A DNA stretch of 64,000 nucleotides, from contig CANTUR010000128.1 in NCBI GenBank assembly GCA_947683625.1, forward strand, positions 625,001 to 689,000, written 5' to 3'. The translations under genes and the position numbers were made by a program. The DNA comes from Mallotus nudiflorus (Eukaryota > Streptophyta > Magnoliopsida > Malpighiales > Euphorbiaceae). Positions 1-14,100 of the stretch are shown in pieces (the first letter of the stretch is position 1; each line of letters starts with the position of its first letter). Under the pieces are notes generated by a model. That model was not told the origin of the DNA, did not search any database, and saw only the letters and a program-made list of their open reading frames with translations.

Positions 1-2879
1 TATTAAAGGGCTCTGAGTTAGCTTTGATTTGATATATTATTGGCCCTGTGGTTCAATCGGGGTTGCCACAATCATCCATTTGAATCCCTAGGGTGCATGC
101 CCTCCTTGTCAAATCCATCCATAAATGCCAATGAAGTCTCATATATTAACCATTAAATTTGGATAGCTATAGACAAAGTTTATTACTATGATTGTAGGTC
201 TTTGTGTCAGCTTCGATTTGATATATTATGGGCCCTGTGGTTTAATCAGAGTTACCACTACCATCCATTTGAAACCTAAAAGCACACACCCACTTTGTCA
301 AATTCATCAACAAATAATAATGCAGTCACATCCATAGAACCTAAAATTTGGATTGTAACAAATGAAGTCTATAGTACCTATAATAGGGCTCTGAGTCAGC
401 TTTGATTTTATATATTACAGATACCATGGTTTAATCGGGGTTGTAATGACCGTCCATTTGAAGCCTAAGTGTGCACGCCCACTTTGTCAAATCCATTCAT
501 AAATGCCAATGAAGTCTCATCCATAAGCCTTTTAATTTGGGCTGCTACAAATAAATTTTATAACATGTATTATAGGGCATTGAGTCAACTTTGATTTCAT
601 ATATTAAAGGCCTCATGGTTAAATTATGGTTGCCACAACCATCCATTTGAAGCCCAAGTGCGCATGCCCACTTAGTCAAATCCTTCCATAAATGCTAATG
701 CAGTCTCATCCATAGGCCCCTAAATTTGGATAGCTACAGACAAAGTTTGTAGCACCTATTATAAGGAATTGAGTTAGCTTTGATTTGATATATTATAGGC
801 CTCGTGGTTCAATCGGGTTGCCACGATCGACCACTTGACGCATAAGTGCGCACACCCACTTTGTCAAATTTATCCATAAATGCCAATTATTTCTCATCCA
901 TAGGCCCCTAAATTTGGATTGCTACAAATGAAGTGTGTAACACCCATTATCAGGCTCTAAGTGAGCCTCATTTTGATATATTATGGGCTTAAGGTTCAAT
1001 TGGAGTTGCTATGACCGTCCATTTGAAGTGTAAGTGCATATGCCCACTTTGTCAAATCCATCCATAAATGCCAATGCAATCTCATCCATATGCCCCTAAA
1101 TTTGGGCTATTACAAACTTTTTCTTTGAAGCCCAAGTGTGCACGTCCACTTTGTCCAATCCATCCATAAATGCTAATGTAGTCTCATCCATAGGCCCCTA
1201 AATTGGGACTACTACAAACAAAGTTTGTTACATCCAATATAGGGATATGAGTTAGCTTCGATTTGATATATTATGGGCCTTATGGTTCAATTAGGGTTTC
1301 CATGAACCTCCATTTAAAGCCCAAGTGTGCATGCCCACTTTGTCAAATCCATCCATAAATGCCAATGCAGTCTTATCCATAGGCCCCTAAATTTGGACTG
1401 CTACAGACAAAGTTTATAGCACCTATTATAAGGCTCTGAGTCAACTTTGGCTTCATATATTATGGGCTTGAGGCTTAATTAAAATTTCCATAACCATCCA
1501 TTTGAATTCCAAGTGCACACGCACACTTTGTCAAATCCATCCATAAATGCCAATATAGTCTCATCAATATGAACTTAAATTTACACTGCTACCGAATTTA
1601 TCTTTATTGTCCATTATAGGGCTCTGAGTTAACTTTTATTTCATATATTATGGGTGCTATGGTTTAATCAGGGTTGCCACGATTGTCTATTTGAATCCAA
1701 TTGCGCACGCCCACTTTGTCAAATCCATCCATAAATGCCAATATCATCTCATCCATAAGCCCCTAAATTTGGACTGCTATAGATAAAGTCTATAGCACCC
1801 ATTAAAGGGCTATGAGTAAGCTTCAATTTGATATATTATGGGCCCCATGGTCTAATCGGGGTTGCCATGACCATCCATTTGAATCCCAAGTGTGCATGCC
1901 CACTTTGTCAAATCCATCCAAAAATGCCAATGCAGTCTTATCAATAGGCCCCTAAATTTGGATTGATACAGATAAAGTTTATATCTCCTATAGTAGGGCT
2001 TTAAGTCATTTTTCATTTGATATATTATGGGCCTTGTTGGTCAATTGGGAATGCAAGCCGTCCATTTGAATTCCAAGTGCACACGCTTACTTTGTCAAAT
2101 CCATCCATAAATGCCAATGCAGTCTTATACATGAGCCCTTAAATTTGGAATGCTACAGATAAAGCCTATAGCACCCATTATAGGGCTCTGAGTAAGCTCT
2201 GATTTCATATGTTTATGGGCCCAATGGTTCAATCGGGGTTGCCAGGACTGTCCATTTAAGTCCCATATGCATAAGCCCACTTTGTTAAATCCATGCATAA
2301 ATACTAATGCAATCTCATCTATAAGCCCTTAAATTTGGATTGTTAAAAAAAAAGTTTATAGGGCCCATTATAGGGCTCTATGATAGCTTTGATTTAATAT
2401 ATTATGGGCCCCATGGTTCAATCGGGTTGCCATGACTGTCCTTTGAAGCACAATTACGCTTGCCTACTTTTTCAAATCTATCTATAAATTCCAATGTAAT
2501 CTTGGTACAAAAGAAGTGTGTAGCACACATTATAGGGCTCTGAGTTTTCCTTCAGTTAATATATTATGGGCCTTATGGTTCAATCGGGGTTGCCATGACC
2601 ATCCATTGGAATCCTAAGTTCGCACTCTTTCTTTATCAAATCCATCCATAAATGCCAATGCATTCTCATCCATAGACCCCTAAATTTGGATTACTACGGA
2701 AGAAGTGTATGGCATACATTATAGGGCTTTAAGTCATCCTCAATTTGATATATAATGGGCCCTATGGTTCAATTGGGGTAGCCATGACCATCCATTTAAG
2801 GCCCAAATGTGCACACCCTCTTTGTCAAATTAATTAATAAATGCCAATGCAATCTCATCCATAGGCCCCTAAATTTAGA

Positions 2880-5660
2880 TTGTTATAAACAAAATGTAAA
2901 GTACCTATTATAAGGTTTCGATTCAGCTTCAATTGATTTATTATAGGTCCCGTGGTTCAATTGCAGTTGCCACAACTATTCATTTAAAGCTCAAGTGTGC
3001 ATGTCCACTTTGTTAAATCCATCCATACATACCAATGTAGTCTTATCCATAGGCACCTAAACTTAGATTGCTAGAAATGAAATGTGTAGCACTCATTAAA
3101 AGGCTCTAATTCAACTTCAATTGGATATTTTATGGGCCCCGTGGTTCAATCGGGGTTGTCATGACCGTCCATTTGAATTCCAAGTGCGCATGACCATTTT
3201 CTCAAATCCATCAAAAAATGCCAATGCAGTCTCATCCATAAGATGCTAAATATGAACTACACCCACTATAGGGCTCTATGTTAGCTATGATTTGATAAAT
3301 TATAGGCCATATGGTTCAATCAGGGTTGCCACAACTGTCCATTTAAGGCCTAAGTGTGCAAGCCCACTTTGTCAAATCCATCCATAAATCCTAGTGCAAT
3401 CTCATCCATAGGCCCTTAAATTTGGACTGCTACAGACAAAAGTCTATAACACCCATTATAGGGCTATGAGTCAACATTGATTTGATATATTTTAAGCCCC
3501 ATGGTTCAATCAGGGTTGCCATGACCATCCATTGGAATCCTAAGTGTGCACTCTTTCTTTGTCAAATCCATCCATAAACGCCAATGCAGTCTCATCCATA
3601 TGCCCCTAAATTTGGACTACTACAGAATTTTTCTATAGTGAACTTTATAGGAATATGAGTCAGCTTCAATTTGATATATTATGGGGCCCCTATTTCAATC
3701 GAGTTGGCCATGACCGTCCATTTGAATCCCAAGTGTGCACATCCACTTTGTCAAATCCATCGATAAATGCCAATGCATTATCATCCGTAGGCCCTAAATT
3801 TGAATTGCTATAAATGTATTGCATAGCACTTACTATAGGGCTTTGAATTAGCTTTGATTATATATAATATAGGCTTCGTGGTTCAATCATTATTACCATG
3901 ACTGTGCACTTAAAACCCAAGTGTGTACGCCCACTTTGTCAAATCAATCCATAAATGCTAATATAGTGTCATTCGAAGACCTCTAAATTTGAATTGTGAT
4001 AAACAAATTGCATAGCCCTTATTATAGGGCTATGAGTTAACTTCAATTATATATATTATGAACTTTATGGTTTAAGCATGGCTACCATGACTATCCATTT
4101 GAAGCCTAAGTACATATGCCCACTTTGCGAAGTCCGTCCATAAATGCAGTCTCATCTATAGGCCCCTGAATTTAGATTGTTATAGACAAAATGTGTAGTA
4201 CTCATTATAAGGCTCTAAGTCAGCTTTGATTTGATATATTATAGGTCCTATGGTTTAATCAGGGTTGCCATAGTCGTCCATTTAAAGATCAAGTGTGCAC
4301 ATCCACTTTGTAAATCCATTCATAAATGCCAAAGTAGTCTCATCCATAGGCACTTAAACTTGGATTGCTAAAAATGAAATGTGTAGCACTCATTATAAGG
4401 CTCTAATTAAGCTTTAATTAGATATATTATGGGCCACGTGGTTCAATCGGGGTTGCCATGACTGTCCATTTGAATCCCAAGTGCACATGCCCATTTTGTC
4501 AAATCCATCCATAAATGCCAATGTAGTCTCATCCATAAGATGCTAAATATGGACTACACCCACTACAGAGCTCTAAGTCAGCTATGATTTGATAAAATTA
4601 TGGGCCCTATGGTTTAATCATGGTTGCCATGATTGTTCATTTGAGGCCTAAGTGTGCATGCCCACTTTGTCAAATCCATCCATAAATCCTAGTGTAGTCT
4701 CATCCATAGGCCCTTAAATTTGGACTGCTACAGACAAAAGTCTATAGAATCCATTATAGGGCTCTGAGTCAGCATTGATTTGATATATTTTAAGCCCTAT
4801 TATTCAATCGGGGTTGCCATGACTATTCATTGGAATCCTAAGTGTGCACTCTTTCTTTGTCAAATCCATCCATAAATGCCAATGCAATCTCATCCATAGC
4901 CCCCTAAATTTGGACTGCTAAAGAATTTTTGTATACTAGACTTCATAGGAATATAAGTTAGCTTCAATTTGATATATTATAGGCCCCTTGGTCCAATTGA
5001 GTTTGCCACAACCGTTCATTTGAATCCTAAGTGTGCACGTCCATTTTGTCAAATCCGTTGATAAATGCCAATGCATTATCATTTGTAGGCCCTAAATTTT
5101 AATTGCTATAAATGAATTGCATCACAATTACTATAGGGCTCTTAGTCAGCTTTGATTATATATAATATGGGCTTTGTAGTTCAATTGTGGTTGCTACGAC
5201 TGTTCATTTGAAACCTAAGTATGTACGCCCACTTTGTCAAATCAATCCATAAATGCTAATATAGCCCATTCAAAGACCCCTAAACTTGAATTATGATAAA
5301 CAAATTGCATAGCACTTATTATATGGCTCTAAGTTAGGTTCAATTATATATATTATGGGCTTCATGGTTACCACAATTGTCCATTTGAAGCCTAAGTACG
5401 CATGCCCACTTTGAAAAATCCATCCATAAATGCCAATGCAATCTCATCCATAGGCACCTAAACTTGGATTACTAAGAATGAAGTGTGTGGCATTCATTAT
5501 AAGGCTATGAGTCAGCTTTGGTTTGATATATTATGGGGCCAACAGTTCAATTGGGGTTGCCACGACTATCCATTTGAATCTCAAGTGTGCTCACCCACTT
5601 TATCAAATCCATCCATAAATGCCAATGCAGTCTCATCCATAAGACCTTAAATTTGGACTG
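2880..5660 (+). repeat. 7-monomer higher-order repeat, about 1,297 bp, two copies plus a shortened third
   Basis: Three independent marker variants recur at the same spacing. AGGCACCTAAACTT-type monomers are at 3051, 4348 and 5452. AGATGCTAAATATG followed by ACTACACCCACTA is at 3241 and 4538. ATTGGAATCC followed by GTGCACTCTTTCTTTG is at 3531 and 4829. The spacing between copies one and two is 1,297-1,298 bp, which is seven monomers with small deletions. The third copy is 1,104 bp downstream, so about one monomer is missing there. This shows block amplification rather than independent monomer spread. Confidence 0.85.
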
Positions 5661-8600
5661 TACCCATTATAGGGCTCTGAGTGAAGTATGACTTGATATA
5701 CTATGGGCCCATGGTTCAAACGGGGTTGCCATGACCGTCCACTTGAAGCCTAAGTGTGCATGCTTGTTTTGTCAAATCCATCCATAAATGCTAATGCAAT
5801 CTCATCCATAGGCTCCTAAATTTGGACTGCTATAGAAAAAAATCTATTTCACCCATTATAGGGCTCTGAATCAGCTTTGATTTGATATATCATAGGCCAT
5901 GTGGTTCAATCTAGTTTTCATGACCGTCTATTTGAATCCCAAGTGTGCACACCAACATTGTCAAATCCATCCATAAATGCCAATACAGTGTCATCCATAG
6001 GCCCCTAAATTTCGACTACTATAGAATTTTTCTATAGCACACATTATAGAGCTCTGAGTAAACTTTGATTTGATATATTAAGGGCCCCATGGTTTAATCA
6101 GGGTTATCACGAATGTACATTTGAATCCCAAGTGCACGCACCAACTTTCTCAAATCCATCCATAAATATCAATGCAGTGTCATTCGTAGGCCCCTAAATT
6201 TATAATATGCAGCACTCAATATAAGGCTTTGAGTCAACTTTAATTATGTATATTATGGGCTCTTAGGTAGCTTCAATTTGATACATTATGAGCCATGTGG
6301 TTTAATCAAGGTTTCCATAATAGTATATATGAAGCCCTAGTGCACACACCCACTTTGTCAAATCCATCCATAAATGCCAATGTAGATTAAAATGTAGGCC
6401 CCTAAATTTGAATTGCTACAAACTAATTTCATAGCACTTATTATAGAGATATGAGTCAACTTCAATTGTATATATTATATGCTTCATGGTTCAATCATGG
6501 TTGCCATGACTATCCATTTGAATACCAAGTGCGCACGCCTACTTTATGAAATCCATCCATGGATGCCAATGTAGTCTCATCCATTGACCCCTAAATTTGA
6601 ATTGCTAGAAAGGGAGTGTGTAGCAATAATGCTTTAAGTTAGATTTGATTATGTATATTATGGGCTTTGTGGTTCAATCATGGTTGCCATGACTGTCCAT
6701 TTAAAGCCCAAGTGCGCAAGCCTACTTTGTGAAATCCATCCATAAATGCCAATGCAGTCTCATCCATAAGCCCTTAAAATTAGAGTGCTATAAATAAAAT
6801 TTACAGCGCTTTTAGAGCCTCGATTTCATATATTATGGGCCCCATGGTTCAATCGGGGTTGCCACAACTGTCCATTTGAAGCCCAAGTGCGCATGCCCAC
6901 TTTTTTAAATCCATATATAAATGCCAATGCAGTCATATCCATAAGCCCCTAAATTTGGATTGGTACAAAAGAAGTGTGTACCACTCGTTATAAGACTCTA
7001 AGTCATCCTCAATTCAATAAATTATGGACCTCATGGTTCAATAAGGGTTTCCACGACCCTCCATTTGAGGCTCAAGTATGCATGCCTACTTTGTCAAATC
7101 TATCCATAAATGCTAATGTAGTCTCATCCGTAGCGCCCTAAATTTGAATGACTACAAAATAAGTCCATAGCGCTTCTTATAGGGCTCTGAGTCAGCTTCA
7201 ATTATATATATTATAGGCTTCATGGTTTCTAGGACTATCCATTTAAATCCCAAGTTAGTATGCCCAGTTTGTGAAATCCATTCATAAATGCCAATGCAAT
7301 CTCATCCATAGGCCCTTAAATTTGGATGCTACAAATAAAGTTTATAGCACAAATTGTAGGGCTCTAAGTCAGCCTTGATTTGATATATTATGGGCCCTGT
7401 GGCTCAATCGGCACTGCCATGACCCTCTATTTCAAGCCCAAGTGCACTCACCTACTTTTTCAAATCCATGCATAAATGCTAATGTAATCTCATCCGTAGC
7501 TCCCTAAATTTTGATTGCCATAAAAGTAGTGTGTAGCACCTATTATAGGGATCTGAGTCAGCCTTAATTTGTTATATAATGGGCCCTATGGTTCAATCGG
7601 GGTTTCCATGACCATCCATTTGAAGCCCAAGTGTGCATATATGCTTTGTTAAATCCATCTAAAAATGCCAATGCAGTCGCATTCATAGGCCTCTAAATTT
7701 CAATTGCTACAGATGAAATGTGTAGCACCCATTATAATGCTCTGAGTTGGCTTTAATTGGATATATTATGGGCCCCATGGTTTAATTGAGGTTACTACAA
7801 CCGTCCATTTGAAGCGTAAGTGTTCATGCCCACTTTGTCAAATCCATCGATAAATGCCAATGTAGTCTCATCCATAGGCACGTAAACTTTGATTGCCATA
7901 GATGAAGTGTGTACCTCTCATTATAAGGCTCTGAGTCAACTTCAATTGGTTATATTATGGGCCCCATGGTTCAATCGATGTTGCCATGACCATCCATTCA
8001 AATCCTAAGTGCGCACGCCCACTTTATCAAATCCATCCATCCATAGGGCTCTGAGTTAGCTTCAATTTTATATATTATGGGCCCCATGGTTCAATCGAGA
8101 TTTCCACAACCATCCATTTTAAGTCCAAGGGTGCATGCTCACTTTGTCAAATCCATCCATGAATACCAATGCAGTCTTATCCATAAGCCCCTAAATTTGG
8201 ATTGGTACAGAAGAAAGGTGTAACACCCATTATAGGGCTCTCAGTTAGGCTCGATTCAATATATTATAGTCCCCATGGTTCAATCATGGTTCCATGACCG
8301 TCCATTTAAAGCCTAAGTGCGCATGCCCACTTTGTTAAATCCATTCATAAATGGCAATGCAATCTCATCCATAGGCCCCTAAATATGGCCTATTGTAGAT
8401 AAAGTTTATAACACCCAATATGGGGCTCTGAGTCAACTTTGATTTGTTATATTATAAGCCATGTGGTTAAATCAAGATTGCCATAATTGTCCATTTAAAG
8501 CCCAAGTTTGCACACCCATTTTTTCAAATCCACCCAGAAATGCCAATGCAATCTCATCCATAGGGCCCTAAATTTGTATTACTACAGTTGAATTGTGTAG

Positions 8601-10420
8601 CACATATTATAGGACTTTGAGTCTGCTTCAATTTGATATATTATAGATCCTATGATTTAATCAGGGTTGCCAAAACCATCCATTTGAATCCCAAGTGTGC
8701 ATGCCCAATTTTTCAAATCCATCCATAAATGCCATTCCAGTCCCATCCGTAGGCCCCTAAATTTGGAATGGTACGAATGAAGTGTGTAGCACTTATTATA
8801 GGGCCCTAAGTCAACATTGATTATATAAATTATGGGCTCTATGGTTTAATCAGGGTTGCCATCACTACCCATTTGAAGCTCAAGTGCAAACACCCACTTT
8901 GTCAAATCCATCCATAAATGCCAATGCAGTCTTATCCATAGGCCCCTAAATTTGGACTGCTACAGATGAAATTTATAATACCTAATATAGGGCTCTGAGT
9001 TAGCTTTAATTTAATATATTGTGGGCCCCATGGTTCACTCGGGGTTTCCATGACCCTCCATTTGAATCCTAAGTGTGCCTGCCCATTTTTTCAAATCCAT
9101 CCATAATTGCTAACGCAATCTCATCTATAGGCCCCTAAATTTGGATTGCTACAGACAAACTTTATAGCTTCCATTATAGGGCTCTATGTTAGCTTTGATT
9201 TGATATATTATAGGCCCCATGGTTCAATTGGGGTTGCCACGACCATCCATTTAAAGCCTAAGTGCGGATGCCCACTTCATCAAATCCATTCATAAATATT
9301 AATGTAGTCTCATCCATCGGCCCCTAAATTTGGATTGCTAGAAATAAAGAGTGTAGAACCCAATGTAGGGATCTAAGTCAGCTTTTGTTGGATATATTAT
9401 GGGCCTAAGGTTGAATTGGGGTTGCCATGACTGACCATTTGAAGCCCAGGTGCTCACACCCATTTTGCCAAATCCATCTATAATTGCCAATGTTGTATCA
9501 TTTATATGCCCCTAAATTTGAACTACTATAGACTTTATAGCACCCATTATTGGGCTTTGATTTAGCTTTGGTTAGATATATTATGGGCCCAAAGTTCAAT
9601 TGGGGTTGCCATGACCGTCCATTTGAATCCCAAATGTGCATGCTTACTTTGTCAAATCCATTCATAAAAGCCAATGCAATATAATTTATAGGTTGCTAAA
9701 TTTGGATTGCTCCAAATAAAGTGCATAACAACCATTGTAAGGATCTAAGTCAGCTTTGATTTGATATATTATAGGTTTTATGGCTTAATAAGGTTTACCA
9801 TGACCATCCATTTTGATGCCCAAGTGCGTATGCCCACTTTGTCAAATCCATCCATAAATGCCAATGCATTCACATCCATAGGCCCCTAAATTTGGACTGT
9901 TACAATTGAAGTCTATAACATGCAATATAGTGCTCAAATTTAACTTTGATTTAATATATTATAGATCTCATGGTTCATTTGGGGTCACCACAACCGTCCA
10001 CTTGAATCCCAAGTGTGCATGCCCACTTTGTCATATCCATACATAAATGCTAATGCAGTCACATCTAAAGGCCCCCAAATTTGGATCACTATAGACAAAT
10101 TGTGTAGCTACCATTGAAAGGCTCTGAGTCATCTTTGATTTAATATTTTATGGGTTCTATGGTTCAATTAGGGTTGCCATGACCATCCATTTGAAGCCCA
10201 AGTGTGCATGCCCACTTTGACAAATCCATCCATAAATGCCAATACAGTCACATCCATAGGCCATTAAATTTGGATTGCTACAGAAGGATTCTATAATACC
10301 CATTATAGGGCTCTGAGTTAGCTTTGATTTAATATATTATGGCCCTCATGGTTCAATCAGGGTTGCCACAACTGTCCACTTGAAGCCTAAGTGTGCACAC
10401 CCACTTTATCAAACCCATCC

Positions 10421-11172
10421 ATAAATGCGAATGCAATCTCATCCGTAGGCCCTTAAATTTGGATTGCTTCAAATGAAGAGTGTAGCACCTATTATAAGGC
10501 TCTAAGTGAACCTTGGTTTGATATACTATGATCCTTAAGTTTAATTGGAGTTTCCACGACGTCCGTTTGAAGCCCAAGCATGCTCTCCTACTTTGTTAAA
10601 TCCATCCATAAATGCCAATGCATTCTCATCTATATGCCCCTAAATTTGGACTGCTACAGACTTTGTCTTTAGCACCCATTATAGGGCTTTGAGTCAACTT
10701 TGATTTGATATATTATGGACTTGGTGGTTCAATTAGGGATGTCACGACTATCCATTTAAAGCCCGAGTGTGCACACCCACTTTGTCAAATCCATCCATAA
10801 ATGCGAACGCAATCTCATCCGTAGGCCCTTAAATTTGGATTGCTACAAATGAAGAGTGTAGCACCTATTATAAGGCTCTAAGTGAACCTTGGTTTGATAT
10901 ACTATGATCCCTAGGTTTAATTGGAGTTTCCACGACCGTCCGTTTGAATCCCAAGCACGCACTCCTACTTTGTTAAATCCATCCATAAATGCCAATGCAT
11001 TCTCATCTATATGCCCCTAAATTTGGACTGCTACAGACTTTTTCTTTAGCACCCATTATAGGGTTTTGAGTCAACTTTGATTTGATATATTATGGACTTA
11101 GTGGTTCAATTAGGGATGTCACGACTGTCCATTTAAAGCCCGAGTGTGCACACCCACTTTGTCAAATCCATC
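10421..11172 (+). repeat. Recent tandem duplication of a satellite dimer (2 x 376 bp)
   Basis: The 376 bp from ATAAATGCGA at 10421 is repeated from 10797. By eye only about a dozen to fifteen positions differ, so identity is about 96 %, much higher than between neighbouring monomers. Both halves share rare variants: GTGAACCTTGGTTTGATATA, CTATGATCC, CTACAGACTTTTTCTTTAGC-like text, and GGGATGTCACGACT. It is the youngest visible expansion in the left block, probably from unequal crossing-over two monomers out of register. Confidence 0.9.
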
Positions 11173-14100
11173 CATTAATGCTAATGTAGTCTTATCCATA
11201 GGCCCCTAAATTTGGATTGCTACAAATGAAGTGTGTAGCACCAATTATAGTGCTTGGAGTCAACTTTAGTTTCATATATTATGGGACAAAGGTTTGATTT
11301 TGGTTTCCATGACCATCCATTTAAAGCCTAAGTGTGCATGCCCACTTTATCAAATACATCCATAAATGCTAATGCAATCTTGTCCATATGCCCCTAAATT
11401 TGGACTGCTATGAACTTTGTCTTTAGCACCCCTTATAGGGCTCTATGTCAACTTTGATTTGATATATTATTGGCCTTGTGGTTCAATCGGGGTTGCCATG
11501 ACCATCCATTTGAATCCTAAGGGTGCATGCCCTCCTTGTCAAATCCATCTATAAATGCTAATGAAGTCTCATCTATTGGCCCTTAAATTTAGATAGCTAT
11601 AGATAAATTTTATCTCTTTGATTATAGGTCTTTAAGTCAGTTTTCATTTGATATATTATGGACCCTGTGGTTGAATCAAGGTCGCCATGATTGTCCATTT
11701 GAAGCTCAAGTGTGCACGCCCACTTTGTCAAATTCGTCCATAAATGACATGCAGTCACATCCATAGGCCCTTAAATTTGGATTGCTACAGATGAAGTCTA
11801 TAGCACCTATCATAGGGCTCTAAGTCAGCTTTAATTTGATATATTATGGGCCTAATGGTTCAATCAAGGTTGCAATGACTATCCATTTGAAGCCCAAGTG
11901 TGCACACCCACTTCGTCAAATCCATCAATAAATGCCAATGAAGTCTTATCCATAAGCCCTTTAATTTGGACTGCTACAGACAATGTTTATAGCACTTATT
12001 ATAAGGCACTAAGTCAGCTTCAATTTGATATATTATGGCCCTCATGGTTCAATCGGGGTTGCCACGACTATCCAATTGAAGCCTAAGTGTGCACGCCCAC
12101 TTTGTTAAATCCTTCCATAAATGCTAATGCAATCTCATCCACAGGCCCCTAAATTTGGATAACTATAGACAATGTTTGTAGCACCTATTATAGGGCACTT
12201 AGTCAGCTTTGATTTAATATATTATGGGCCTCGTGGTTCAATCAAGGCTACCATGACCATCCATTTAAAGCCCAAGTGCACACACCCACTTTGTTATCCA
12301 TAAATGCCAATTGTTTCTCATTCATAGGCCCTTAAATTTGGGTTGCTACAAATGAATTGTGTAACACCCATTATAAGGCTCTAAGTGAGCTTTGGTTTGA
12401 TATATTATAGGCTCAAGGTTCAATTGGGGTTGCTATGAGCATCCATTTGAAGCCCAAGTGCCTATGCCCACTTTGTCAAATCCATCTATAAATGCCAATG
12501 CAATCTCATCCATATGCCCCTAAATTTGGACTGCTATAGACTTTATCTTTAGTATCCATTATAGAGCTCTGAGTCATCTTTGATTTGATATATTATGGGG
12601 CCCGTGATTCAGCCTGGGTTACGATGACTGTCCACTTAATGTCCAACTGCAGATGCCAACTTTGTCAAATCCATCAATAAATGCCAATGCAGACTTAACA
12701 ATAGGCCCCCAAATTTGTACTAATACAGATAAAGTGTATAACACCTATTATAGGGCTCTAAGTCACCTTCATTTTAATATATTTTGGGCCTCGTGGTTCA
12801 ATCAGGGTTGCCATAACCATTTATTTGAAGCCCAAGTGTGCATGCCCACTTTGTTAAATCCATCCACAAATGCCAATGTAGCCTCCTCCATAGGCCCCTA
12901 AATTGGGACTACTACAGACAAAGTTTGTTGCATCCATTATAAGCTCTAAGTCAACTTCAATTTGATGTATTATGGGCCTTATGGTTTAATCAGGGTTGCC
13001 ATGACCCTCTATTTGAAGCCCAAGTGCGCATGCCCGCTTTGTCAAATCCATCCATAAATGCCAATATAGTCTCATCCATAGGCCACTAAATTTGGACTGC
13101 TACAAAGCACTTATTATAAGGCTCTGAGTTAGCTTTGGTTTGATATATTATGGGCCTGAGGCTTAATTAAGGTTGCCATGACTATTCATTTGAAGTCCAA
13201 GTGCGCACGCACACTTTTTCAAATCTATCCATAAATGCCAATATAGTCTCATCCATATGCCATTAAATTTGGACTGCTATAGACTTTGTCTTTAATACCC
13301 ATTATAGGGCTTTGAGTCAAATTTTATTTGATATATTATGGGTGCTATGGTTCAATTGGGGTTGCTACAACCATCCATTTAAATCCAATTCCCACTTTGT
13401 CAAATCCATCCATAAATGTCAATAGTGTCTCATCCATAGGTCCCTAAATTTGAACTGCTATAGATAAAATCTATAGCACCCATTATAGGTCTCTAAGTCA
13501 GTTTTAATTTGATATATTATAGACCCCATGGTCCAATTGGGGTTGCCACGGCCGTCCATTTGAATCACATGTGTGCACACCCACTTTGTTAAATCCATTC
13601 AAAAATGCCAATGCAGTCTCATTTATAGGCCCCCAAATTTGGATTGCTACAGACAAAGTTTATAGCTCTTATTGTAGGGTTGTGAGTCAATTTTGATTTG
13701 ATATATTATGGGCCCTATTGTTCAATCGGGATTACAATGGCTGTCCATTTGAAGTCTAAGTGCACATGCTCACTTTGTCAAATCCATCCATAAATGCCAA
13801 TGCAGTCTCATCCATGGGCCCCTAAATTTGGAATGCTACAGATAAAGCCTATAGAACCCATTATAGGGCTTTGAGTCAGCTTTAATTTCATATGTTTATA
13901 GGCCCTATGGTTTAATCAGGATTGCTAGGACCGTCCATTTGAGTCCAAAGTACACAAGCCCACTTTGTCAAATCCATGCATAAATACCAATGCAATCTCA
14001 TATATTGGCCCCTAAATTTGGATTGTTATAGAAAAATTTTATAGGTCTCATTATAAGGCTCTATGTTAGATTCTATTTGATGTATTATGGGCCTATGTTT

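Noticed and set aside
10353..10577. Minus-strand ORF of 74 codons in the satellite, and a similar one at 17386-17580
   Set aside because: Antisense reading of ordinary monomers with no domain and no conservation between monomers.
11898..12901. Short plus-strand ORFs with NPSINANA-like peptides in the satellite, at 11898-12086 and 12653-12901
   Set aside because: They translate successive monomers. A 189-bp period is divisible by 3, so frames persist by chance. There is no conserved start, and neighbouring monomers carry stops.
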